NCBI GenBank assembly: GCA_029237695.1
Contig: CM055272.1
Location: 12,822,042 to 12,886,041 of the forward strand
Reading direction: 5' to 3'
Source of the DNA: Conchocele bisecta
Taxonomy: Eukaryota; Mollusca; Bivalvia; Lucinida; Thyasiridae
Length of the DNA stretch: 64,000 nucleotides
Under the pieces are notes generated by a model, which saw only the letters and a program-made list of their open reading frames with translations, was not told where the DNA came from and made no database searches. Shown piece after piece: positions 55,921-64,000 of this stretch. Every line of letters starts with the position of its first letter. The stretch's first letter is position 1. The translations under genes were made by a program, and so were the position numbers.

Positions 55921-56650
55921 TTATACGGACGGACCGGACGGACGGATGGACGGACGTTCAAACATTTGTGGGAGTTATGAGCTATTTGTTCTTTAAAAGA
56001 TCGAAGGAATAGCTCCTAAATTTCAATAGAATTACGAGCTAACTGAATAATACAAAGGAATCTGTTGTTCCTAACCCCGCCCTTAAGCTCCTAAACCCCC
56101 GATGTTGGCCCGGACGGACGGACCGGAGACGGACGGACGGACGTTCAAACATTTGGGAGCTATGAGCTATTTGTTCTTTAAAAGATCGAAGGAATAGCTC
56201 CTAAATTTCAATAGAATTACGAGCTAACTGAATAATACAAAGGAATCTGTTGTTCCTAACCCCGCCCCTAAGCTCCTAAACCCCCGATGTTGGCCCGGAT
56301 GGACGGACCGGACGGACGGACGGACGGACGTTCAAACATTTGGGAGTTATGAGCTATTTGTGGACGGACGGACGGACGGACGAACGGACGGACGGACGGA
56401 CGGACCGGAGGACTGGACGGACGGACGGACGGACGGACGTTCCAACATTTTGGGTTTATGTTGAAGAACAAAGAAAAAGCCCCTAAACAACAATAGAGTT
56501 TATGAGCTTACGGAATATTACAAAGGAATATTTTGTTCCTAACCACGCCCCTAAGCTCTCAAACCCCCGGACGTTGGCCCGGACGGCCGGACGGACGGAC
56601 GGACGGGGACGGACGGACGGACGGACGGACGGACGGACAGACAGACAGAT
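55921..56650. repeat. Composite satellite: GGAC tetranucleotides in ~185-bp units
   Basis: GGAC-type runs at about 55,924-55,956, 56,113-56,143, 56,298-56,329, 56,363-56,440 and 56,578-56,637 alternate with a shared non-repetitive segment (GTTCAAACATTTG...GGGAG, AATAGCTCCTAAATTTCAAT, CCTAACCCCGCCC, AACCCCCGATGTTGGCCCGG). Arg/Pro/Val-repeat frames across it are artefacts. Confidence 0.92.
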
Positions 56651-57178
56651 AGACATACAGTGCATAATAATGCCAATCAATACGTGGGGTATTGGTGAAT
56701 GAATGGTTATTTGGCCAGAAAATGTCTCTTTTTTTAAAGAACATGGTGTGCCTACTGAGTGGGCATGTAGCTTTAAATAATGTTACTTCGTGTATGCTCT
56801 TGCCATTGTCAATTGATTTGTTATCACTGGTCAGAAATGGGCAGATATGAATGTAGGGTACGTAGTGACAATACCCGTCAACAGAAACAGGTTTTTTCAG
56901 GGGGTATTAAAATTTAATTTATTTCAGAGAAAACAAAAGGTTGGGAACCAGCTTGCACCATGACGTCACGTTTTCGTCTGTAACAATGCTTGAGAAAATC
57001 TGTAACTTTTTGTCTCTAGTTCCGCAAGTGACATGGCATGAAGTGAGGGTGCATTTTCACCTTGGTATTTGATAATTGTAAAGAACCGTATCAAAGATAT
57101 TTCACATTTCTGTCTACATGTAATGTAAGGAGCACAAATAGAGCACCATTTATTGATCATGTGCATGTTTCTGGTATA

Positions 57179-57378
57179 CAGTGGAACCTCTCTAAACCGG
57201 ACACACTGGGAGGTCGCCAGGGTCTCCGGTTTTCTGAGGTTCCACTGTAGACCACTCCAAGACATGTCATGTTTTGCAATCACGAACAGACATTTCAATC
57301 GGAGATAAGAAACAAAGCAACCCACAAAATGACCTATAAAGCGAGTTAATTGATGTCCGGTTTAGAGAGGTTTCACGG
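57179..57378. mobile_element. TA-flanked MITE (pogo/Tc1-like ends), copy 1
   Basis: Left end CAGTGGAACCTCTCTAAACC and right end, inverted, CCGTGAAACCTCTCTAAACC, flanked by TA (57,177-57,178 and 57,379-57,380). An extra inner inverted end CCGGTTTTCTGAGGTTCCAC lies at 57,228-57,247. It shares an internal segment with copy 2 in the opposite orientation (CACGAACAGACATT). Confidence 0.75.
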
Positions 57379-57432
57379 TACCTTATTCTCAAATGTCATC
57401 ACATTATGCTCGCTGCCTACTTAAGTAGAATA

Positions 57433-57583
57433 TAGAGAATAGTGTGTTAGTGCCGTGAATGGGAAAACAATATATGGCAAAGCTGAGGAAACGGGATGGG
57501 CGAGGCACTGACGAGCACATCCCGTTTCCGTGCCGCGCCAGATATTTTTCCCATTCACGGCACTAACCTACTATTCTATTTAT
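57433..57583. mobile_element. Palindromic MITE
   Basis: Arms AGAATAGTGTGTTAGTGCCG and, inverted, AGAATAGTAGGTTAGTGCCG, both continuing TGAATGGGAA. Half of it is also at 25,500-25,560. Confidence 0.8.
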
Positions 57584-57826
57584 CCCGTCAACACCTACAA
57601 ATGGCTTTAAAATGCAAAAAAAAATAACACCAGCCACCGCACATATTCATACGCAGTGATTATGTCGTATTGATAGGATATCAAAAATGTTTCACGGCAC
57701 ATACGCACTGTGTTGACGGGATCAATTGCATTAAATGTATGCTGTCCGAGGGCGTGAAACGGATACAAAATACTGGGCACTGCTCCCAAAGACAAACACT
57801 TCCAAAACCAAATGTATAAGTATGTA

Positions 57827-58122
57827 GCCTATTTCATCAACATTGCAAAGTATACTTTACTAGCAAAGTATACTTTGAGGGAGTAATCATTTATTTTTCC
57901 TGAAATGCATTATTTCATATAGAACTAACAAATGCATATATTTCATGATTAAAAGTATGCAGAATTATTATACTGAATTTATTACATTATCACAGCCAAA
58001 TTGGCTGTGATAATGTAATAAATTCAGTATAATAAAAATTAATAAATTTATCATAAAATTGAAAATTTCTCCCTCAAAGTATACTTTCCTACAGTATACT
58101 TTGCAATGTTGGTGAAATCGGC
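57827..58122. mobile_element. Palindromic MITE F, copy 1 (TA-flanked)
   Basis: Arms start GCCTATTTCATCAACATTGC / inverted GCCGATTTCACCAACATTGC, followed by AAAGTATACTTT. The centre is CAGCCAAATTGGCTG. TA lies at both flanks. Confidence 0.85.
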
Positions 58123-58450
58123 TACTGATGTGACTGGTCCAATTTATTCAGCCCATGCCATCGTGTGCTTTTAACACTAGCTAGCAGTTTAATGAAACGT
58201 TATACATGTACACTTAGAACGGTTAGAGGTACAGAGAGGATATATACCAGTGCGGCAATCATACAACGTATCGAATCATTCACGGCACCGTTACGATAAC
58301 TTCCCCGGAATTCTTTACAAAAACCTATTGAAATTATATTGTGATTATACATTGTATTTGTTCTGAAAAGTTATAACCCCAAATATCAGCTCCATAACAA
58401 AGAATAGGTGTAATCATAGTATCAGACAATTTAAAAATAACATTCGAGTA

Positions 58451-58692
58451 GCCTATTTCACTTTGAGGGAGAAATGTTCAATTTTAGGATAAATTTATTA
58501 ATAAAATTTATTGTACTGAATTTATTACATTATCACAGCCATTCAGTATAATAATTCTGCATACTTGTAATCATCAACTATATGCAGACGTTAGTTCTAT
58601 ATGAAATAATGCATTTCAGGAAAAATAAATGATTACTCCCTCAAAGTATACTTTGCTAGAAAAGTATACTTTGCAATGTTGGTGAAATAGGC
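58451..58692. mobile_element. Palindromic MITE F, copy 2 (shortened)
   Basis: Same ends and TA flanks as copy 1, but one arm has lost the AAAGTATACTTT part. Confidence 0.83.
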
Positions 58693-59508
58693 TACTGATG
58701 TATGTAGATACAAATGTATTGCCATGATCGACTTCCTTTCATGTGCTGCTAATGCGTCTTTTGCACGCGTCCTTTTCAATTTTGGAGTAAATAGAACTGT
58801 CTGCCGCCATTTATATGTCCAGTTTTCACAAAACCGCAATGCTCAGAGCATATATATGTTACATGTACATGACTGTCGTTGTTCGACACCGCTGACAGCC
58901 GTGTTTAAACGTACAGTGCGTGCTGTTTGACCATGGCTGTAGACAATTCTCATTCCCGGTCCAAGTTAACACCTACGTAATGCATGTTACTCATGACGTT
59001 ACTAGAATTCGCCATTACGTCACCAGACCAGTTCACAACGGTCTCACTAAACTTTTGAAATTGGCGCGCCTGCATCACGCGACGTGTATGCCGGAATTTG
59101 TATGTGTAAATTACAGCAGCTGTTTGATTGAAAGTACCGAAAGTAATGCATATATGCTCAAATTGCATGATATTTCCAACGGAAATGTAACAATAACGTT
59201 CGGCAATGTCCAGCCGTGGGTAAACGTTTGAGGTGACACTCAGGAACTGTATTAATCCGCGGCGTTCGGTCTTGGGGTTCAAACAGTTCCCTCGTGCCAT
59301 GGCAAACGTTTAACCACGGATGGACATTGTCGAACCTTATATTTATGGATAACAATTGTTAGGTTAAACGCACTGTGTCTCAGATATGCATAGAAAGTGA
59401 TGAGAAACAGAATATAATACAAACTAGTCTTTAATTTTAGATTTGAATCGTATTTCTGAACATAAGGTTACATATAATTCACCTGTAAAAAATGAGGATT
59501 GGTTACAA
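58693..59508. other. Intron segment with an inverted repeat
   Basis: Arms at about 59,194-59,250 and 59,281-59,341 (shared CAATGTCCA and GTAAACGTTTG/GTTAAACGTTTG words) form an imperfect palindrome. No exon is seen. Confidence 0.5.
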
Positions 59509-60368
59509 AATGTATGTGGCCGTGATGTTCCACGTTTAACATTGCAGCCGTCCAGTATCTGGCCGTGATGTTCCATGTTTAACATTACAACCGTCCAGTA
59601 GGTGGCCGTGATGTTCAATGTTTAACATTACAGTCGTCCATTGTGTGGCCGTGATGTTCCATGTTTAACATTGCAGCCGCCCAGTATGTGGCCGTGATGT
59701 TTCATGTTTAACATTACAGCCGTCCAGTATGTGACCGTGATTTTCCATGTTTAACATTGCAGCCGTCCAGTATGTAGACGTTATGTTCAATGTTTAACAT
59801 TGCAGCCGTACATCATGTGGCCGTGATGTTCAATGTTTAACATTGCAGCCGTCCAGTATGTGGCCGTGATGTTTCATGTTTAACATTATAGCCGCCCATC
59901 ATGTTGCCGTGATGTTCCATGTTTAACATTACATCCGTCCAGTATGTGGCCGTGATGTTCCATGTTTAACATTGCAGCCGTCCAGTATGTGGCCGTGATG
60001 GTCCATGTTTAACATTACACCAGTCCAGTATGTGGCCGTGATGTTGCATGTTTAACATTACAGCCGTCCAGTATGTGGCCGTGATGTTCCATGTTTAACA
60101 TTACAGCCGTCCAGTATGTGGCCGTGATGTTCCATGTTTAACGTTATGTACAGCCGTCCAGTATATGGCCGTGCTGTTCCATGTTTAACTTTACAGCCGT
60201 CCAATATGTGGCCGTGATGTTCCATGTTTAACATTACAGCCGTCCAGTATGTGGCCGTGATGTTCCATGTTTAACATTACAGCCGTCCAGTATGTGGCCC
60301 TGATGTTCCATGTTTAACATTATGTACAGCCGTCCAGTATGTGGCCGTGATGTTACATGTTTAACATT
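59509..60368 (+). repeat. 43-bp minisatellite, about 20 units
   Basis: Each unit contains GTATGTGGCCGTGATGTTCC, ATGTTTAACATTACAG and CCGTCCA. A partial last unit continues at 60,550-60,592, where CATTACAG is the 3' splice site of lectin exon 2. Some units have an insertion in CATTATGTACAG. Units differ by a few substitutions. Confidence 0.95.
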
Positions 60369-60369
60369 G

Positions 60370-60548
60370 CAGTGGAACCTCTCTAAACCGGACACCAAGA
60401 AAACACATGTGATCTTATTTTCGATGAGTTTCTCAGGTGATAATGTCTGTTCGTGATCCGCGCAATGCACACATCTATGGCTCAGAATGATCAAATGTCT
60501 AATCTACCGGGGACCACCCAGGGTGTCCGGTTTAGAGAGGTTTCACTG
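60370..60548. mobile_element. TA-flanked MITE (pogo/Tc1-like ends), copy 2, inside the minisatellite
   Basis: Ends CAGTGGAACCTCTCTAAACC and, inverted, CAGTGAAACCTCTCTAAACC. The right flank is TA; on the left the host sequence jumps from CATTG straight to CAGTGG, so the TA and about ten host bases seem to have been lost between two CAG words. Confidence 0.75.
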
Positions 60549-60583
60549 TATGTGGTCGTGATGTTTCATGCTTAACATTACAG

Positions 60584-60753
60584 CCGTCCAGTGTGCGGCG
60601 GGGGCCGCCCCGACTTGCTCCACCGGGTGGGTGGCGGCTAACAACAACTGTTACAAGTTCGTTAACACCCGGAAAATGACGTACCAACAGGCCCGGACCG
60701 AGTGTCTCACCACCGACGCCAGCCTCATATCATTCGAGAACGCGGACGAACTG
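60584..60753 (+). CDS. C-type lectin gene, exon 2 (start of lectin domain)
   Basis: The 3' splice site TTAACATTACAG precedes 60,584; the 5' splice site is CTG then GTATGG at 60,754. It encodes AVQCAAGAAPTCSTGWVAAN, then NNCYKFVNTRKMTYQQARTE and CLTTDASLISFENADEL. These are the first cysteines of a long-form C-type lectin domain (C-x-x-GW, NCYKF, A-x-x-EC) and the conserved LISFENADE strand. The phase matches exon 1 (43 + 170 nt = 71 codons). Likely role: secreted carbohydrate or microbe recognition, from family knowledge. Confidence 0.87.
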
Positions 60754-60847
60754 GTATGGGAATCACTCATAGCGCTGACTGATAACGGAAATTTTACATT
60801 TGTCCCTTGGTGGGTGGGTGTGTCGGTTATTCCACACACTCAGTTAA

Positions 60848-61068
60848 CCCTTTCACCCCTAAGTAACTGGAATGGATTTTCATATGTTAATTTTGCAACT
60901 AATCCAACCGTCACAAAACGATTTTCAGAGGGGGTATTTTTGTTCTCAAAAATATGAAAATTACTTGCAATAAGTGCTGATTCTGATGAGACGGCTAATC
61001 ACGAGCCGGCTCATCTGGATCTACACCTTTTCCCTATACCACTATACAGGTATGTGCTGTTGAAAGGG
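60848..61068. mobile_element. piggyBac-like MITE (TTAA-flanked), copy 2, in intron 2
   Basis: TTAA at 60,844-60,847 and 61,069-61,072; ends CCCTTTCACCCC and, inverted, CCCTTTCAACAGCAC. The core hairpin (GATGAGACGGCTAAT / GAGCCGGCTCATCTGG) matches copy 1. Confidence 0.82.
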
Positions 61069-61084
61069 TTAATGCACACACTCA

Positions 61085-61250
61085 ATCACCCACTATGTCG
61101 CTCGCTTGTTCATTCGTTCATTCGTGCGTGCAAACGTGCGTGCGTTCGCTCGTTCAGTAATTTTGTATTCATTCCTTCGTTAGTTCGTTCATTAATTCGT
61201 TTGTCCTTTCATTTGATTGATTCATTCATTCATTCATATGTTTGCATGAC
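61085..61250. repeat. ATTC-type tetranucleotide-rich region
   Basis: Imperfect TTCG/TTCA repeats. Ser/Arg-rich frames across it are not genes. Confidence 0.8.
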
Positions 61251-61315
61251 ATAAACTATGTAGTAATTCCATTCGCCAAGTACTGATGCTACACGCCGTC
61301 CGTTTCCCTCTACAG

Positions 61316-61461
61316 GCCTGGTATGTTCGGACTGTGTCCGGCTACCCGTCGGCCGCCTACTGGACAGACCTGAACGATATCACGCCCGGGGGCACGGTGA
61401 GCAGCATGGGCACGGGCAAGTGGCGATGGGGGAAATACATGTACGCCGATATGACAATCCT
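61316..61461 (+). CDS. C-type lectin gene, exon 3
   Basis: Preceded by CCCTCTACAG and followed by GTAAGT at 61,462. It encodes AWYVRTVSGYPSAAYWTDLN, DITPGGTVSSMGTGKWRWGK and YMYADMTI. Joined to exon 2 it gives ENADEL-AWYVR, the usual helix, and then YWTDLND and KWRWG, the counterparts of WIGL and W-x-W of C-type lectins. It ends with two bases of a codon. The exon(s) with the last two cysteines and WND-type segment were not found in the remaining 2.5 kb, so the gene continues off the right edge. Confidence 0.87.
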
Positions 61462-61611
61462 GTAAGTAACAGCACGCAACAGTCAATGACGTTCTGCATA
61501 ATAATGAGACACGCCATGTGATTTTGTACCTTTTGTAATTTCATGAAATACGTTTACAAAATTTACAATATTTTCCGTAAATTATATTACGCATGTAATC
61601 TGAAGAGTTTG

Positions 61612-61836
61612 TCTTTCTTTTCCTTTCTTCTTGTATTGGTGTTTAACTGCCTATCAACAGCTAAGGTCATGTAAGGCCGGAGCAACGGGTTCGATCCCGT
61701 TTTAACCTGCTCCATTGGGGGAAAAATACCAAAATCAGAACGGAATATGTACATCGAGAAAAAATATAGTCAGCCCTGAAATTAGAATAACCTGACCTGG
61801 TGCCAGGTCCATACCACACCAAAGTCACTTGGCCCC
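61612..61836 (-). mobile_element. SINE copy 2
   Basis: Minus-strand copy of the SINE at 35,500-35,752 (shared GTGACTTTGGTGTGG, TTTCAGGGCTGA, CCTTAGCTGTTGATAGGC). It retains CGGGTTCGATCCCG, a strong tRNA-type B box or palindrome. Confidence 0.75.
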
Positions 61837-62164
61837 TTCCTTTAAAATAGGATTACGAATAATCGTAATTTTCACATACGGGGTATAACCAGATTCATCT
61901 GTCACATACAAAATGCCAAAGACGTATGTGAGGGCCAAACCAGGTACATGTATCCAGTCGGAATTCCGGTAACGATGAACCCCGATCGTTAAATTACCCA
62001 TCGTATGCTCCCACCTGCCACCCACAAATTGTCAACTTTTGACTTTATTTTTGAAAAATATTGTAAATTTTGTAAACGTATTAAATGAAATTACGTAGAT
62101 GTGCGAATGTACACAATCACATGACGTGTCCACCTCATGTGATTTTGTATCTAAGCATATATGT

Positions 62165-62535
62165 GATATCTCAGGCTCCAGATAAGCTGCGTATTTGCGT
62201 AAATACCCAATTAAAATTGCCAAAAACCCAATTGAAATCAGAAGTAGCGAATATCAAAAAGCAATAATAAATTTGTGGTACCTTTATCATGCTATATAAA
62301 ACAATAAACAGACCACAAATATAGCACATTTTTCTTATTTTCCATGAAAACACATCTTGGTATTATGTTTTCATTTCGAAGAAAAATATTCAATAATTGC
62401 GGTCTGTTGATGTTTAAACGATAGCGTGATTTTATTTTACCCAATTAAAATATTGAAATACCCAATTGCTTCAGATATGATGGAGTGAAAATACTCAATT
62501 ACTAATTCCTTATCTGGAGCGCTGATATCTCATGA
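62165..62535. mobile_element. Candidate MITE with GCTCCAGATAAG ends
   Basis: GATATCTCAGGCTCCAGATAAG at the left end, inverted (GATATCAGCGCTCCAGATAAG) at the right. The internal words CCCAATTAAAAT and ATACCCAATT also recur inverted. A further piece may lie at 63,466-63,535. Confidence 0.55.
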
Positions 62536-62743
62536 AAAATATTTATACATTTTACGACAGTTTCCATAAATTACATGTACGACGAATGTTGTGGACATTG
62601 TCATTTTGCGGAATTCTATACCACATTTGTTATGGGAATCTCGCCAAGTCATTTACCGATGATATACCAGTTTCTGTAAATATAATTATGTCGTGAAAAA
62701 TCGCACATGTTCTTAGGTACAAAATCACATGGCGTGTCTCAAG

Positions 62744-63283
62744 TATGTGTCGATGACAGGAGAAATGGGGCGTATGGGTTTTACGACCAGTGTATATCCA
62801 GATCAGCCTGTGCATCCGCACAGTCTGATCCGGATCTGCACTGTTCGTCAGTCATTCAATGAAACACCGGTCATGCTTCGAGGAAGCAATATAAATCGTT
62901 ATCCGGTCACTTGATTGTGCTACATTTACGACCAGTGTAGATCCGGATCAGCCTGTGCATCCGCACAGTCTGATCCGGATCTGCACTGTTCGTCAGTCAA
63001 TCAATGAAGCACCGGTCATGCTTCTAAGACGCAATATAGATATTGCTACATATATAAATATAAATCGTTATCCGGCCACTTGATTGTGCTACATTTACGA
63101 CCAGTGTAGATCCAGATCAGCCTGTGCATCCGCACAGTCTGATCCGGATCTGCACTGTTCGTCAGTCAATCAATGAAGCACCGGTCATGCTTCTAAGACG
63201 CAATACAGATTGTGCTACATGTATTTGATCAGAAGATACCCTGTTAACAAAACCGTATGATCCCCATTTCTCCAACCACATAT
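62744..63283. mobile_element. Palindromic MITE with three internal tandem hairpins
   Basis: Outer ends TATGTG...GGAGAAATGGGG at 62,745 and inverted at 63,263-63,283. The GACCAGTGTAGATCC...GATCTGCACTGTTCGTCAGTC hairpin unit occurs three times (62,789, 62,929 and 63,098), giving tandem units of about 140-170 bp. Confidence 0.8.
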
Positions 63284-64000
63284 CAGTATATGCAATGTGC
63301 ACGTGTCTTCCATTAGTTACTAGTGGCAACAGAAGAGTCAGAGATGTGGGTGGCGCAATGCACCGGTATGTGTGATAGGAGAGAGTAAATATTTTGTTTG
63401 CTTTTTTACTCCACTTATTGATGTTTTTTTGGGTATATTTAATGTATTTATATAGTTACTAGATCTCCAGAAAAGGTGCGTATTGGCGTATTTTACGCAC
63501 GTATCTAGCTGAATACGCATTGAACATCAACAGTGGGAGTACAAAATACTCACACCAATGTGAAGATACGCATTTATTTTCAAATTGAGTAGTGGAAATA
63601 CTGTAATAAAGTTGAAATTTACCTAACTGTGATAAAGTTGAAACAGCTGCAAAAAACACAAAGTTGAAAGTTTACTAAATTGAGCTGCAAAAAGCTGTTT
63701 ACTTTTTGAAGCTCAACTAAGTAATTTTTTTAACTTTATTACAGTATAAATACGTGAATAAGTAATAATACACTCAACTATGAGAATACTCATGATCCGT
63801 TTCTTCAACCTGTGGTCACAGTCAGAGATAACTACATACAGTAGTGTCAGAGTTTTTGTTTTGTTCGAGTTTACACTTGGCGTTTTTGGTTTGAAACCAG
63901 CCTTGACTCACGCTTGCCATACACCAACTTTTGTGGTTTCTGTGCGCTTCCCCGTTCTGGCCAAAAAAAAGGTGAAACGTTTCACCGTTTTTACATCACT
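63284..64000. other. Right-end stretch, no gene recognised
   Basis: Probable lectin intron. It contains GTGCGTATTGGCGTATTTTACGC (63,476) and AAAGTTGAAA repeats around 63,608-63,672. No exon or RNA gene is visible. Confidence 0.4.

Larger units (their letters stand above)
54610..60583 (+). other. Intron 1 of the lectin gene (5,974 bp), repeat-filled
   Basis: Bounded by GTATGT and CATTACAG. It contains Pro/His-coding low-complexity sequence near 54,650-54,715, a composite GGAC satellite, six or more MITEs and a 43-bp minisatellite. No exon was recognised inside. A CTGAGTGGGCATGTACCTTTA-like word recurs (55,121, 56,755; inverted at 54,757). Confidence 0.65.
61506..62740. mobile_element. 1.24-kb inverted-repeat element with nested insertions
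   Basis: A 26-bp near-perfect inverted repeat (61,506-61,531 and 62,715-62,740; start GAGACACGCCATGTGATTTT) bounds it. Inside are a SINE (61,612-61,836) and a second inverted-repeat MITE (about 62,165-62,535). It lies in the lectin intron. Confidence 0.72.

Noticed and set aside
56268..56744. Arg/Pro/Val/Ser repeat frames over the GGAC satellite
   Set aside because: Low-complexity translation of a tetranucleotide repeat.
59509..60368. CRISPR-like array (43-bp regular repeat)
   Set aside because: There are no unique spacers; units are contiguous in a eukaryotic intron, so it is a minisatellite.

Overview
The window looks like repeat-rich nuclear DNA of a marine invertebrate, most likely a bivalve mollusc. 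The signs are intron-bearing genes with GT/AG splice sites, AT-rich spacers, RNase H-bearing LINEs, many palindromic MITEs and a secreted C-type lectin gene. The species assignment is inference. Almost everything left of 54 kb is mobile DNA, mostly decayed.

Layout. From 1 to 23.5 kb lies a patchwork of at least nine partial copies of one LINE family on both strands. Its ORF1 carries CCHC knuckles; its ORF2 has endonuclease, reverse transcriptase, RNase H and a C-terminal Cys/His domain. Also here are an L1/Tx1-like relic (3.9-5.3 kb), a piggyBac transposase fragment (9.4 kb), an isolated candidate host exon (12.6 kb, minus) and a 5,964-bp DNA transposon (element A, 13,761-19,724) sitting inside ORF1 of one LINE copy. 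From 26,344 to 49,370 lies one 23-kb DNA transposon (element B) with ~530-bp terminal inverted repeats and a TAT target duplication. It has itself been invaded by a nearly complete LINE (27.8-32.9 kb), a TTAA MITE, a 4.8-kb non-coding inverted-repeat element (D, 34.0-38.8 kb) and a 3,977-bp relative (element C, 44,650-48,626). From 49.4 to 54.2 kb there are satellites and a hAT relic. From 54.57 kb to beyond the right edge lies a C-type lectin gene; its first intron is about 6 kb of MITEs and satellites.

The main system is the transposon group A/B/C. Each element has ends TAG...CTA, each is flanked by a 3-bp duplication (TTA, TAT, CAA), and each carries a version of one gene. In order that gene has an N-terminal Cys/His module (A and B), a large conserved core of unknown fold, a region with the successive acidic motifs of an XPG/FEN1-type PIN nuclease, and a C-terminal tesmin/TSO1-like CXC domain. 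I recognise this architecture from memory as a widespread, poorly named metazoan family. The closest described group I can recall is the Academ superfamily (XPG-type nuclease in some members, 3-4-bp target duplications); that link must be checked. B and C, and the non-coding element D, also share a core ATGGCCGCC motif that recurs every ~155-174 bp near element ends, a candidate transposase-binding array. All three genes are broken, but B keeps a 496-codon uninterrupted core.

The lectin gene shows how repeats reshape a host gene. A palindromic MITE ends in a TATA-like box just upstream of the start codon, and a 43-bp minisatellite of about 20 copies has multiplied the 3' splice site of the second exon.
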